Part shown: one piece after another, positions 1 through 9,394 of the stretch | Layout: each line of letters opens with the position of its first letter | How positions within the stretch are numbered: the first letter of the stretch is position 1 | Assembly: GCA_964531385.1 (NCBI GenBank) | Contig: CAZHGC010000005.1 | Coordinates: forward strand, 62,001-126,000 | Reading direction: 5' to 3' | DNA length: 64,000 nucleotides | Origin: MGBC114079 sp964531385 | GTDB lineage: Bacteria > Bacillota > Clostridia > Lachnospirales > CAG-274 | Translations under genes and position numbers: made by a program | The notes under the pieces: generated by a model | The model's input: the letters and a program-made list of their open reading frames with translations, nothing else | The model's database searches: none | What the model was told of the DNA's origin: nothing

Positions 1-1
1 G

Positions 2-892
2 ATTGCTCTTATATTTATTGCGAAAAGGATTTATGGAATGGATATTAATTATTCGGATATATTTAATTCCGAAAAAGTATTGTATTTTGTTTTAATTGTT
101 ATTTTAAATGTTGCTGCAATATTTATTGTTGGAGTTACTTGGAGTTTTCTTATTGAAATTATTATTGGCAGAAAATTTCAAAATATTAAAGCTATGGTTG
201 TTTATGTTAGGGCAAACATATTAAAATATGTTCCAGGAAATGTATTTCATTATGTTGGAAGAAATTCTCTGGCACCAAAAATAAATGCAAGCCATGCAGA
301 TATAGCTTTGGCAACAGTTGTTGATATGTTATGTACGGTTATTATAAGTGCGATTGTTTCGTTAGTTTTTATGAAAGAAGCTTTTTTTACTTATCTATTT
401 ATGTTTTTTGATAAGTTTATTTTGTTTTTTTTGGCAATATTTTTTGTTTTAATAAGTTTGTTGGTGTTTCTTGTTTACAAATTTAAATCTAAAATATATA
501 ATTTTATTGTTGAGCATAGAAAAATTTTGAACAAGAAAAGCTTTTTGAAATTTTTCGGCACATTATTAATGTATATATTTAACAATATATTTTCGGCTGT
601 TATATATTTGATTGTTATGAGAGTTTTTTTGAACTATGATTTTGATTTTTATTCTTTTTGCAATGTTGTTGGGGCGTTTAATTTAGCGTGGATTGTTGGG
701 TTTGTTGTTCCCGGGTCACCGGGAGGGATAGGAATAAGAGAATCGGTTATGACAATTATTGCAGGAAGTTTGTTAAACAGCGATATGATAGTGTTATCTA
801 TGGTTATATACAGATTTGTTAATATATTGGCTGATGTAACATCATATATAATTGCTGTTTTTGTTAATAAAAAATTAAATTTAAAATTGTAA
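2..892 (+). CDS. Lysylphosphatidylglycerol synthase-type (UPF0104) membrane protein, 5' end outside window
   Basis: This is an integral membrane protein with about seven hydrophobic segments. Near the C-terminus it carries a glycine/proline-rich loop, PGSPGGIGIRE (about 707-739), which is the hallmark of the UPF0104 / LPG-synthase membrane-domain family. Members act as lipid or polysaccharide-lipid flippase-like proteins; the soluble lysyl-transferase domain of MprF is absent here. The frame is open right up to the left edge of the window, so the first ATG at 38 is probably internal and the gene is truncated by the window rather than broken. Its place immediately before UDP-glucose dehydrogenase and two glycosyltransferases suggests a role in envelope glycan or glycolipid export or assembly. 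The family call is firm; the substrate is unknown. Confidence 0.8.
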   Translation: MALIFIAKRIYGMDINYSDIFNSEKVLYFVLIVILNVAAIFIVGVTWSFLIEIIIGRKFQNIKAMVVYVRANILKYVPGNVFHYVGRNSLAPKINASHADIALATVVDMLCTVIISAIVSLVFMKEAFFTYLFMFFDKFILFFLAIFFVLISLLVFLVYKFKSKIYNFIVEHRKILNKKSFLKFFGTLLMYIFNNIFSAVIYLIVMRVFLNYDFDFYSFCNVVGAFNLAWIVGFVVPGSPGGIGIRESVMTIIAGSLLNSDMIVLSMVIYRFVNILADVTSYIIAVFVNKKLNLKL

Positions 893-951
893 GATTTATT
901 TGATAAATTAAATATTATTTTAAGGAGAATAAAGAGGGAGTTATAACTATT

Positions 952-2277
952 ATGAAAATCTCAGTTATTGGAACAGGGTATGTTGGGCTTGTTACGGGGG
1001 CTTGTTTTTCAGAAATGGGAAATAAAGTTTATTGCGTTGACACAGATTTTGATAAAATTGAAAATTTGAAAAAGGGGATTTTGCCGATTTATGAGGCAGG
1101 TCTTGAGGAAATAGTTGTTAGAAATTACAATAAAAGACAACTCAATTTTACAACAGATATTTGTGAGGCTCTTGAGAAAACAGATATATGCTTTATTGCG
1201 GTTGGAACGCCTATGGACAAGGACGGAAGTGCTGACCTTAAATATGTTCTTCAAGTTGCAAAGCAAATTGGTGAATATATGTGCCACGATATGATAATTA
1301 TTGATAAATCAACCGTTCCTGTTGGAACAGCTGAAAAGGTTAATGAAGTTATTGGAAACGAACTTGATAAGAGAAATGTTTCGTTTAAATTTAAAGTTGT
1401 TTCAAATCCTGAATTTTTGAAAGAGGGGGCGGCTGTTGAGGATTGTATGCGTCCCGACAGAATTGTTATCGGTGTTCCCGATGAAGATGTTATTTCGGTT
1501 ATGAAAGAGCTTTATTCGCCTTTTATACGAAACAGAGAGCGTTTTATAATTATGGACGTAAAAAGTGCGGAAATGACAAAATATGCCTCAAATGCTATGC
1601 TTGCAACAAGAATTTCTTTTATGAACGAAATTGCAAATATTTGCGAAAAAGTTGGTGCTGATGTTAATAATGTTAGGCTTGGTATGGGAAGTGATTCTCG
1701 AATTGGTTACAGCTTTTTATATGCCGGCTGTGGATATGGTGGAAGTTGTTTTCCGAAAGATGTTCAGGCACTTATTAAAACGGCAGATGATTTTGGGTAT
1801 GATGCTGAAATTTTGAAAATGGTTGAAAAGATAAATTTTGAACAGAAAAAAGTGCTTGTTAAAAAAGCTGTTGAAAGATTTGGTGAAGATTTGAAAGGGC
1901 TTGTTTTTTCGGTTTGGGGGCTTAGTTTTAAACCCAATACAGACGATATGAGGGAAGCTCCTTCAATTACTGTTATAAACGAGCTTTTGGAAAGAGGGGC
2001 TAAAATTAAGGCTTTTGACCCAAAAGCTGTTGATGAGGCGAAAAAGATTTTTTTAAATGAAAAGGAAATTGAATTTTTTGACAATAAATATGATGTTTTA
2101 GACGGAAGCGATGCACTTTTTCTTATTACCGAATGGAAAGAATTCAGATGTCCTGATTTTTTTGAAATGAAAGAAAGAATGAAGAATTTTGTTATTTTTG
2201 ACGGAAGAAATCAATACAATTTTGACATTGCTTTAAAAAATGGTTTTGAATATTATCAGATTGGGAGAGTAAGATAA
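952..2277 (+). CDS. ugd: UDP-glucose 6-dehydrogenase
   Basis: Cytosolic enzyme oxidising UDP-glucose twice with NAD+ to UDP-glucuronate, a precursor of acidic exopolysaccharides and teichuronic-type polymers. The N-terminal Rossmann motif GTGYVGLVTG lies at residues 7-16. The catalytic cysteine is in GYGGSCFPKD (Cys at about residue 266), and the C-terminal UDP-binding domain includes the conserved WGLSFKPNTDDMREAPS stretch. At 441 residues it has the usual family length. A GAGGGAG ribosome-binding site lies at 934-940. The gene is followed after 3 bases by a glycosyltransferase, so the two are almost certainly co-transcribed. Confidence 0.95.
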   Translation: MKISVIGTGYVGLVTGACFSEMGNKVYCVDTDFDKIENLKKGILPIYEAGLEEIVVRNYNKRQLNFTTDICEALEKTDICFIAVGTPMDKDGSADLKYVLQVAKQIGEYMCHDMIIIDKSTVPVGTAEKVNEVIGNELDKRNVSFKFKVVSNPEFLKEGAAVEDCMRPDRIVIGVPDEDVISVMKELYSPFIRNRERFIIMDVKSAEMTKYASNAMLATRISFMNEIANICEKVGADVNNVRLGMGSDSRIGYSFLYAGCGYGGSCFPKDVQALIKTADDFGYDAEILKMVEKINFEQKKVLVKKAVERFGEDLKGLVFSVWGLSFKPNTDDMREAPSITVINELLERGAKIKAFDPKAVDEAKKIFLNEKEIEFFDNKYDVLDGSDALFLITEWKEFRCPDFFEMKERMKNFVIFDGRNQYNFDIALKNGFEYYQIGRVR

Positions 2278-2280
2278 GCT

Positions 2281-3432
2281 ATGAAAATTGCTTTTGATGC
2301 ACAATTATTGAGCGAAAAACAAAAAACGGGGATTGGTTTTGTTGCTAAAAATATTGTTACGGAGCTTGCTTCAAAAGAAGAAAACAAATGCTTTGCAAAT
2401 TATTTTTCTTTTGGTGCAAACAAGCAAAATATTGAAACAATAAGAGAATACAAAAATTTGGGGATTGAGCTAAACGAATGTAAATGGTTTAATAATATGA
2501 TTTACAGGCTTATGTGGTGTGTTTTGCCAATTCCATATTCTTTGTTTTTTGGTAGAAAAGCAGATGTTTCTTTATTTTTTAATTATTATCTACCTCCGTT
2601 TGTTGGCGGAAAAAAAGTTACGATGATTCACGATATGGTTTGTATGGATTGTCCGGAAACGATGAACTTTAAAACAAAAATGATGCTTAAAATGACTTTA
2701 AAAAAATCAATTAGAAGAGCTGACAAAATTATTGCCGTTTCTCAATTTAGCAAAGAAAGAATTATGTATTATTTTGATGTTCCAGATGATAAAATTGCGG
2801 TTATGCCAAACGGTGTTGATTTGGACGTTTACAGAGATGATTTCCATGAAAATCAGGTTGAAGACGTTTGTCTTAAATATGCAATTAACAGCGAATATTT
2901 CCTGTATCTCGGAACTTTGGAGCCAAGGAAGAACATTGAACGAATAATTGAGGCATATTATATGCTTACACAAAAAACAGACGATGTTCCGCTTTTAGTT
3001 CTTGCGGGAAAAAAGGGCTGGCTTTTTGAGTCTATTTTTGAAACTGTTAAAAAATATCAACTTGAAGATAAAATTGTTTTTACGGGATATGTTTCGGAAG
3101 AGGACGCACCTGTTCTTTTGTTTGGTGCAAAAGCTTTTGTTTTTCCGTCGTTATATGAGGGGTTTGGTATGCCCCCTTTGGAGGCTATGGCTTGCGGAAC
3201 GCCCGTTATTACATCAAATTGTACAAGCTTGCCGGAGGTTGTTGGAGATTGCGGTATTTTGGTTAATCCGCTTGAAACAGAAGAAATTTGTGATGCTATG
3301 TTTAAACTTCTTGATGATGATGAACTTTGCAAAAAACTTTCAAAAGACGGTAGAAAAAGAGCGGAAGAGTTTACTTGGAAAAGAGCCTCAGATATTGTTT
3401 TAAAAGTTTGCGAAGAACTTGTGAAAGGGTAG
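2281..3432 (+). CDS. Family 4 glycosyltransferase (GT-B fold)
   Basis: Retaining GT4-type glycosyltransferase of 383 residues. The N-terminal half is an acceptor-binding Rossmann domain. The C-terminal half has the donor-binding signature EGFGMPPLEAMACGTPV with the two glutamates of the E-x7-E motif (about 3157-3200), followed by a SLPEVVGD segment typical of mannosyl/rhamnosyl-transferase-like GT4 enzymes. It starts 3 bases after the UDP-glucose dehydrogenase stop and ends 5 bases before a second GT4 gene. There is no signal peptide; it is presumably a cytosolic or peripheral membrane enzyme adding a sugar to a lipid-linked glycan. Donor and acceptor cannot be read from the sequence. Confidence 0.9.
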   Translation: MKIAFDAQLLSEKQKTGIGFVAKNIVTELASKEENKCFANYFSFGANKQNIETIREYKNLGIELNECKWFNNMIYRLMWCVLPIPYSLFFGRKADVSLFFNYYLPPFVGGKKVTMIHDMVCMDCPETMNFKTKMMLKMTLKKSIRRADKIIAVSQFSKERIMYYFDVPDDKIAVMPNGVDLDVYRDDFHENQVEDVCLKYAINSEYFLYLGTLEPRKNIERIIEAYYMLTQKTDDVPLLVLAGKKGWLFESIFETVKKYQLEDKIVFTGYVSEEDAPVLLFGAKAFVFPSLYEGFGMPPLEAMACGTPVITSNCTSLPEVVGDCGILVNPLETEEICDAMFKLLDDDELCKKLSKDGRKRAEEFTWKRASDIVLKVCEELVKG

Positions 3433-3437
3433 TTTAT

Positions 3438-4571
3438 ATGAAAAGAATGAAAATTGTTCAAGTTAATAAATTATATGCTCCTGTTGTTGGAGGAATTGAA
3501 AAAGTTGTTCAGGAAATTGCAGAGGGTCTTTCTGTGAAAGATGATGTTGATATGCAAGTTTTGGTTTGTCAGGGCAAGGGCAAAACCGTTAAGGAAAGAT
3601 ATAACGGCATTAAACTTATTCGTTCGGGGAGTTTTGGAACATATTTATCAATGCCTGTTTCATTTTCTTTTTTTAAATATTTTAAAAAGCTTTCGAAAAG
3701 TGCTGACGTTATACATTTACATATGCCATTTCCTTTGGGTGATTTGGCTTGTGTTCTTTCGGGGTTTGACGGGAAAGTTTGTTTATGGTGGCACGCTGAC
3801 ATTGTTAGACAAAAGCTTTTTATGCCTTTTTATGCACCGATTATGAAAAAGCTTTTGAAAAGAGCTGATTGCATAATTGTTGCAACAAAGGGGCATATTG
3901 AAAGTTCGAAATATTTAAAACCTTTTGAAGATAAATGCGTTATTATTCCTTTTGGTATTGATGAAAAAGATTTTAAGAGAAGCGAAGTTTCTGAAAAAAT
4001 TCTTGATAAATACAAGACTTCTGAAGGGAAAAAGATTTTATTTGTTGGAAGATTGGTTTATTATAAAGGTATTGAAGTTTTGCTTGATGCTTTTTCAAAA
4101 GTTTCGGGGGCGGAATTGTTTATTGTTGGGGAAGGTCCTCTTGAGGAAGGTCTTAACAAAAAAGTTGAGGAATATAAAATTAAAGATAAAGTTCATTTTC
4201 TTGGGCGAATTGATGACGACAGGCTTAAAGCTTGTTTGCGAGATTGCGATATGCTTGCATTTCCTTCTGTTGCAAACAGCGAAGCTTTTGGACTTGTTCA
4301 GCTTGAGGCTATGATTTATGGCAAACCTGTTATTAACAGCAATTTGCCAACGGGTGTGCCTTATGTCAGTATTCACAATGAAACGGGGTTTACTGTTGAG
4401 CCTTATGATGTTTGCGGGCTTGCAGAGGCTATGCAAAAGCTTATCAATGATGATGAACTTTGTAAAAAATTTGGCGAAAATGCCTATTTAAAAGTTACAA
4501 CCGAATTTACTATGGAAAATATGCTTGAAAAAGTTTATGAAAAATATAAAGAACTTGTATCTGAATGTTAA
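3438..4571 (+). CDS. Family 4 glycosyltransferase (second copy)
   Basis: GT-B glycosyltransferase of 377 residues. I place the start at the ATG at 3438, because GAAAGGG at 3423-3429 gives an 8-base spacing and the protein then opens with MKRMKIVQVNKLYAP, the usual first beta strand with a glycine-rich loop (GGIEK) shortly after. A longer in-frame start at 3375 lies inside the preceding gene and has no site. The donor domain contains FVGRLVYYKG and the E-x7-E segment EAFGLVQLEAM (about 4279-4311). It is divergent from its upstream neighbour, so this is not a recent duplication. It belongs to the same polysaccharide operon; sugar specificity is unknown. Confidence 0.9.
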   Translation: MKRMKIVQVNKLYAPVVGGIEKVVQEIAEGLSVKDDVDMQVLVCQGKGKTVKERYNGIKLIRSGSFGTYLSMPVSFSFFKYFKKLSKSADVIHLHMPFPLGDLACVLSGFDGKVCLWWHADIVRQKLFMPFYAPIMKKLLKRADCIIVATKGHIESSKYLKPFEDKCVIIPFGIDEKDFKRSEVSEKILDKYKTSEGKKILFVGRLVYYKGIEVLLDAFSKVSGAELFIVGEGPLEEGLNKKVEEYKIKDKVHFLGRIDDDRLKACLRDCDMLAFPSVANSEAFGLVQLEAMIYGKPVINSNLPTGVPYVSIHNETGFTVEPYDVCGLAEAMQKLINDDELCKKFGENAYLKVTTEFTMENMLEKVYEKYKELVSEC

Positions 4572-4586
4572 CGGAGGAATTTTGGT

Positions 4587-5552
4587 GTGTTTCCTTTTAA
4601 ATTAAAGCCGGCTTTTAAAGATTATATTTGGGGCGGTGACAAACTTAAAAAATTTTATAATAAAAATACAGATATAGAACCGGTTGCGGAAAGCTGGGAG
4701 CTTTCTTCGCACCCTGACGGTATGGGAGTTATTGCAAACGGTGAATTTTCGGGAATGGCGTTTGGTGATTTTATAAAAAAATATCCAAATTCTGTTTACA
4801 AGGGCTTTAATTCTGAAAAAGATTTCCCTGTTTTGATAAAATTTATTGATGCAAAGGAAAATTTGTCGGTTCAAGTTCACCCCGACGACGAATTTGCCAA
4901 GATTTATGAAAACGGACAAGGAAAAACCGAAATGTGGTATGTTTTGGATTGTGAGCCCGGTGCTTTTTTATATTTTGGTTTTCGATATGCAATTCCTCCA
5001 GAGGAATTTGAAAGAAGAATTCAGCAAAAAAATATTACAGATGTTTTGCGAAAAGTTTATGTTAAAAAAGGCGATGTGTTTTTTATTGAGTCGGGAACAA
5101 TTCACGCTATTGGAAAAGGTATTGTAATTGCTGAAATTCAACAGAACTCGAACACAACATACAGAGTTTATGATTATGGTAGAACCGGAAAAGACGGAAA
5201 ACAGCGAGAACTTCACATTGAAAAAGCAAAAATGGTTACAAAGCTTAACAGAGCGAGCCTTTATGAACTTTTTGATTTTGAACATACGGAAACTGAAATT
5301 TTTTCTGAAAAAGTTTTGGCAAAATGCAAATTTTTTAAAGTTAAATATTTTTTGTTAAACGGAGAAATTTCTTTATTGAATTTGCAAAAAGTTTTTTTGT
5401 CATATTTATGTATTTCAGGAAACTCAACGCTTAAATATAAAGACGATGTTATTATGCAAATTCAAAAAGGTGACAGCGTTTTTATTCCTGCGGATTGTCC
5501 GGAGGGGATAACTCTTTTTGGAAATTGCGAATTTATTATTACAACTGTTTGA
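4587..5552 (+). CDS. manA: Mannose-6-phosphate isomerase, class I (short form)
   Basis: Zinc-dependent aldose-ketose isomerase interconverting fructose-6-phosphate and mannose-6-phosphate. It links glycolysis to GDP-mannose for glycan synthesis. The cupin metal site is visible as QVHPDDEFA, the glutamate in KTEMWYVLD and a histidine in the SGTIHAIGKG segment. The 321-residue length matches the short Gram-positive ManA type. The start is GTG at 4587 with GGAGG at 4573-4577. It follows the second glycosyltransferase by 15 bases, which suggests that the operon uses mannose or a mannose-derived sugar. Two hairpins follow the stop codon. Confidence 0.93.
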   Translation: MFPFKLKPAFKDYIWGGDKLKKFYNKNTDIEPVAESWELSSHPDGMGVIANGEFSGMAFGDFIKKYPNSVYKGFNSEKDFPVLIKFIDAKENLSVQVHPDDEFAKIYENGQGKTEMWYVLDCEPGAFLYFGFRYAIPPEEFERRIQQKNITDVLRKVYVKKGDVFFIESGTIHAIGKGIVIAEIQQNSNTTYRVYDYGRTGKDGKQRELHIEKAKMVTKLNRASLYELFDFEHTETEIFSEKVLAKCKFFKVKYFLLNGEISLLNLQKVFLSYLCISGNSTLKYKDDVIMQIQKGDSVFIPADCPEGITLFGNCEFIITTV

Positions 5553-5601
5553 GATGATTTTACAGATTGTTAAAATTTACGTTTTAAAGTTTGTTAAAGT
5601 T

Positions 5602-5628
5602 CAAGCTGTCGGCAAAATCGACAGCTTG
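5602..5628 (+). terminator. Hairpin after manA
   Basis: Perfect 10-bp inverted repeat: 5602-5611 pairs with 5619-5628 across a 7-base loop. No strong T-run follows directly, so on its own it may be an RNA-stabilising hairpin. Together with the next hairpin it closes the polysaccharide operon. Confidence 0.5.
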
Positions 5629-5630
5629 TT

Positions 5631-5656
5631 AAAGAAATGCGTGCATTTCTTTTTTT
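5631..5656 (+). terminator. Rho-independent terminator
   Basis: AAAGAAATGC (5631-5640) pairs perfectly with GCATTTCTTT (5643-5652) and the T-run continues beyond the stem. This is a probable end of the ugd-manA transcript. The next gene starts at 5790 and lies in the same direction. Bases 5657-5777 are AT-rich; I see no gene there. Confidence 0.65.
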
Positions 5657-5789
5657 GGTTGCTGATTTATTGACGATTTTAGATGAGTAGTTGTTGATTT
5701 TTATTCATAGCACACGTTTTTATTTAATAAAATGTATTAGATAATTTTTAACGTATTTTGTTAAATCAATAATATTTTGGAGTGTGTTT

Positions 5790-7731
5790 ATGAGTAAACC
5801 GACAATAACTGTTAAAAAAAGGCTGTTGTTTTTTTTGATGTGTTTTGGAATTATGCTTTTTATTTTAATTTGCCGAATTTTTTATATACAATATTTTAAA
5901 GCGGATTTTTTGCAACAAAAAGCTTATGAGCAACAAACACGTGACAGGCTCATTGCTCCGAAAAGGGGCGATATTCTTGACAGAAATTTTAACGATATTG
6001 CAAAAACGCAAACAGTTTGTTCTGTTAGTGTTATACACGCACAAGTTAAAGACGAAAAGAGAGTTGCTGAGGTTTTATCGGAGAAACTTCAACTTGAATA
6101 TGACTTTGTTTTGAAAAAAGTTCAAAAAAAGGTTGCACTTGAAAGAATCAAAACGAAGGTTGACAAATCGGTTGCCGATGAGATTAGAAAGCTTAACATT
6201 GACGGAATTGTTATTGATGATGATATTAAAAGAGTTTATCCGTTTTGCAATCTTGCTTCGCAAGTTATTGGATTTACCGGAAAAGATAATCAAGGTATTA
6301 TCGGACTTGAAGCGAAATATGATGAATTTTTGAAAGGAAAACAGGGCAAAATTTTAACGGAGACAGATGCAAGAGGTGTTGAACTTAAAAACGGAAAAGA
6401 AATCAGAGTTGAGCCTGTTTCCGGATATAATCTTGTTACAAGCATTGACATAAATATTCAGCAATATGCAGAGCAAACTTTGGAAAAAGTTGTTGAGGCG
6501 AAAAGTGCCAAAAGAGGGGTTATTATAGTTATGAACCCTCAGAACGGCGAAATTTATGCTATGGCGAATAAGCCTGATTTTGATTTAAACGAGCCTTTTA
6601 AAGTTAATTCTATTGAACTTCAAAACTCTTGGGAAACACTTTCTCAAAAAGAAAAAAACGATAAGTTAAATCAAATTTGGCGAAATTTTGCAATAAATGA
6701 TACTTATGAACCGGGGTCGACATTTAAAGTTATTACATCGGCGGCGGGACTTGAAGAAAATGTTGTTGATGTTTCAAGTTCGTTTAACTGCGGTGGAGGA
6801 AGAACTGTTGGTGGAAGATATATTAAATGTTGGCGTTCGCCGAGAAGCCACGGAACTTTAAATTTTGTTCAAGGCGTTCAAAATTCTTGTAATCCTGTTT
6901 TTATGGACGTTGCAGCAAGGCTTGGCCCGCAAAAATTTTATTCATATATGAAAAAGTTTGGATTTGATAAAAAAACAGGGATTGATTTGCCGGGAGAGGC
7001 TGTTGGGATTATGCACAAGCTTAAAAACGTTGGCCCTGTTGAACTTGCAACGATGAGCTTTGGGCAATCGTTTCAAATTACGCCACTTCAGCTTTTGAGA
7101 GCTATTTCATCGGTTATAAACGGCGGAAAACTTATTACACCTCATTTTGGAATAAGTATTGTTGATGATGAAAAAAACGTTGTTAAAACTTTCGATTATT
7201 CAAGTGGTGAGAGAACTGTTTCGAAAGAAACCTCGGATACAATGAAAGAAATTCNNNNNNNNNNAAGGAACAGGAAACAAAACATATATTCCCGGATATA
7301 GAATTGGCGGAAAAACAGCAACAAGCGAAAAACTTCCGAGAAGAAGCGGAAAATATATTGCATCATTTATGGCATTTTCACCGGCGGAAAATCCACAAGT
7401 TATTGCTCTTGTTCTTGTTGATGAACCTCAAGGGGTTTATTATGGAGGTCAGGTTGGCGGGCCGGTTATGAAAGAGCTTTTGGAAAACGTTTTGCCATAT
7501 CTTAAAATTGAACCTCAATATACCGAAGAAGAAGCAAAAATGGACGAGGTTTTAAAAATCGATGTTCCGAATTTTGTTGGCAAAAAAGTTTCGGAATGTA
7601 AAAATATGCTTGAAAAAATTAAAATTAAATATGATATAAAAGGCTCGGGAAACAAGGTTATTGGGCAATTTCCAAATTCGGGCGAAAAAATAAATTTAAC
7701 AAGTAAGATAATTTTATATACACAAAATTAG
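5790..7731 (+). CDS. spoVD: SpoVD-type penicillin-binding protein with PASTA domain (interrupted by assembly gap)
   Basis: Membrane-anchored class B transpeptidase that cross-links peptidoglycan; in spore formers SpoVD works with SpoVE on the spore cortex. An N-terminal membrane helix (about residues 10-30) precedes a PBP dimerisation domain and the transpeptidase domain. That domain has the SxxK serine in PGSTFK (about residue 310) and SCN (about 366). The third motif reads KTA in IGGKTATSEK (about 7303-7330) instead of KTG. The last 60 or so residues form a PASTA domain. A run of 10 N at 7255-7264 shifts the reading frame; both sides belong to one gene, because the protein before and after the gap continues the same fold. 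Start ATG 5790 follows TGGAG by 7 bases. The position before murE matches spoVD. FtsI/PbpB-type function is the alternative. Confidence 0.87.
7255..7264. other. Assembly gap of 10 N inside spoVD
   Basis: The codon phase before the gap (ATT then C) and after it (two bases, then GGA ACA GGA) requires a missing length divisible by three if the gene is intact. Ten is not, so the gap size is a placeholder and the apparent frameshift is artificial. By comparison with the family, about 18 bases are expected to be missing; that figure is inference. Confidence 0.9.
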
Positions 7732-7922
7732 TTTTTTGGATTATACTTATTATAAGGTGTTAATTAATTTTTTTATTAATCAACAGGCAGGCTTTATTTA
7801 TTAAACTAAAACGGTTTATTGGGTATTTATTTGAGTTTTGTGAATTTAGCTTTTTTATACGATTTTGGGCATTTTTAATGCTGTCGATTGTGCTGAAAAT
7901 AATTATGGAAAGCGGTGGTTTT

Positions 7923-9392
7923 ATGAAATTGAAAAATCTTGTTGACGGAATGGATTTTGAATTGATTTGCGGTAGTCTTGATGTTGAAATTACATCTTTA
8001 GCCATTGATTCGAGGAGAGTTTTTGAAAACACATTATTTGTTTGCATTGAGGGATTTAATGTTGACGGTCACAAATTTATTAAGTCGGCTTGCAAAAAGG
8101 GGGCTTCGGCTGTTTTGTGCAGTCACGATGCGGAAATTCCCAACGGTGTTTGCGGAATTAAAGTTTGCGATACAAGAAAGGCTCTTGCTTTTATTTCCGA
8201 TAAATTTTTTGAAAGTCCGTCGAAAAAGTTTAGACTTACAGGCGTTACGGGAACAAACGGAAAAACAAGCTCAACTTATTTTATTGAAACAATTTTAAAT
8301 TATGTTGGGAAAAAATCGGCTGTTATCGGAACGGTTGAAACAAGAATTGGCGGAAAGAGGTTTGATTTTGAAAAAGCCGGAATTCATATTGCAACAAGCA
8401 CAACCCCCGATACTATTGAGCTTAATATGCTTTTTGACAAAATGGCAAAAGAAAAAGCGGAAGATGTTATTATGGAAGTTTCTTCACATTCGCTTGAACT
8501 TGAAAAAGTTGATTTTTGCGATTTTGATATAGGGATTTTTACGAATTTAACTCAGGACCATTTGGATTTGCATAAAACAATGGAAAACTATTGCAATGCA
8601 AAAGCAAGGCTTTTCAAAATGTGTAAATATGGTATAATAAATATTGATGATGAATATAGCGACCAAATTATTAAAAATTCAACTTGCGAAGTTACAACTT
8701 TTAGTATAGATAAAAAAAGCGATTTGCAAGCTGTTAATATTGAATATTTTATGGACAAAGTTGATTTTGATGTTGAAATTTCCGGAGAAATGTATAAATT
8801 TGAACTTCACGTTCCCGGGAGATTTAGCGTTTACAATGCTTTGGGGGCTATTGGAGCGACTCTTAAAATGGGAATATCGATTTTGGACATTCAAAAAGGT
8901 GTTTCGTTAATTAGAGGGGTTCCGGGAAGAATTCAAAACGTTGAAAACGATAAGGGATTTAATGTTATTGTTGATTATGCCCACACTCCCGACGGGCTTG
9001 AAAATATCATTAAAGCTGTTAGAGAATTTACAAAGGGAAAAGTTATAACCGTTTTTGGCTGTGGAGGAGACAGGGACAGAAAGAAAAGACCGATTATGGG
9101 TGAGATTTCGGCAAAGCTTTCTGACTTTTCTGTTTTAACTTCTGACAACCCACGTTCGGAAGAGCCTTCTTCCATTCTTAAAGAAATTGAGGTGGGGGTT
9201 GCTCCGATTACTGATGATTATATTTCCGTTGTTGACAGAAAAGAGGCTATTTTTAAAGCCGTTGCTATGGCACAAAAGGGAGATTCGGTTATTATTGCGG
9301 GAAAAGGTCATGAGGATTATGAAATTTTTGCGGACCGAACGATACATTTTGATGATTTGGAAGTTGCTAAAGAGGCATTGGAGGATTTGTAA
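7923..9392 (+). CDS. murE: UDP-MurNAc-L-Ala-D-Glu:meso-diaminopimelate ligase
   Basis: Cytosolic ATP-dependent Mur ligase adding the third stem-peptide residue. The ATP site GTNGKTS is near residue 108. The DNPR motif (SDNPRSEEP, about residue 407) is the established signature of enzymes that add meso-diaminopimelate rather than lysine, so the cell wall is probably of the mDAP type. I choose ATG 7923, giving MKLKNLVDG, the usual beginning, and 489 residues, the usual length. Upstream in-frame starts at 7878 and 7905 would add an atypical hydrophobic leader. The gene stops 2 bases before murF. Confidence 0.95.
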   Translation: MKLKNLVDGMDFELICGSLDVEITSLAIDSRRVFENTLFVCIEGFNVDGHKFIKSACKKGASAVLCSHDAEIPNGVCGIKVCDTRKALAFISDKFFESPSKKFRLTGVTGTNGKTSSTYFIETILNYVGKKSAVIGTVETRIGGKRFDFEKAGIHIATSTTPDTIELNMLFDKMAKEKAEDVIMEVSSHSLELEKVDFCDFDIGIFTNLTQDHLDLHKTMENYCNAKARLFKMCKYGIINIDDEYSDQIIKNSTCEVTTFSIDKKSDLQAVNIEYFMDKVDFDVEISGEMYKFELHVPGRFSVYNALGAIGATLKMGISILDIQKGVSLIRGVPGRIQNVENDKGFNVIVDYAHTPDGLENIIKAVREFTKGKVITVFGCGGDRDRKKRPIMGEISAKLSDFSVLTSDNPRSEEPSSILKEIEVGVAPITDDYISVVDRKEAIFKAVAMAQKGDSVIIAGKGHEDYEIFADRTIHFDDLEVAKEALEDL

Positions 9393-9394
9393 TT

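Noticed and set aside
7255..7368. Apparent frameshift splitting the SpoVD-type gene into two frames
   Set aside because: It coincides with a 10-N placeholder; both halves align to one PBP, and the flanking codon phase requires a missing length divisible by three.
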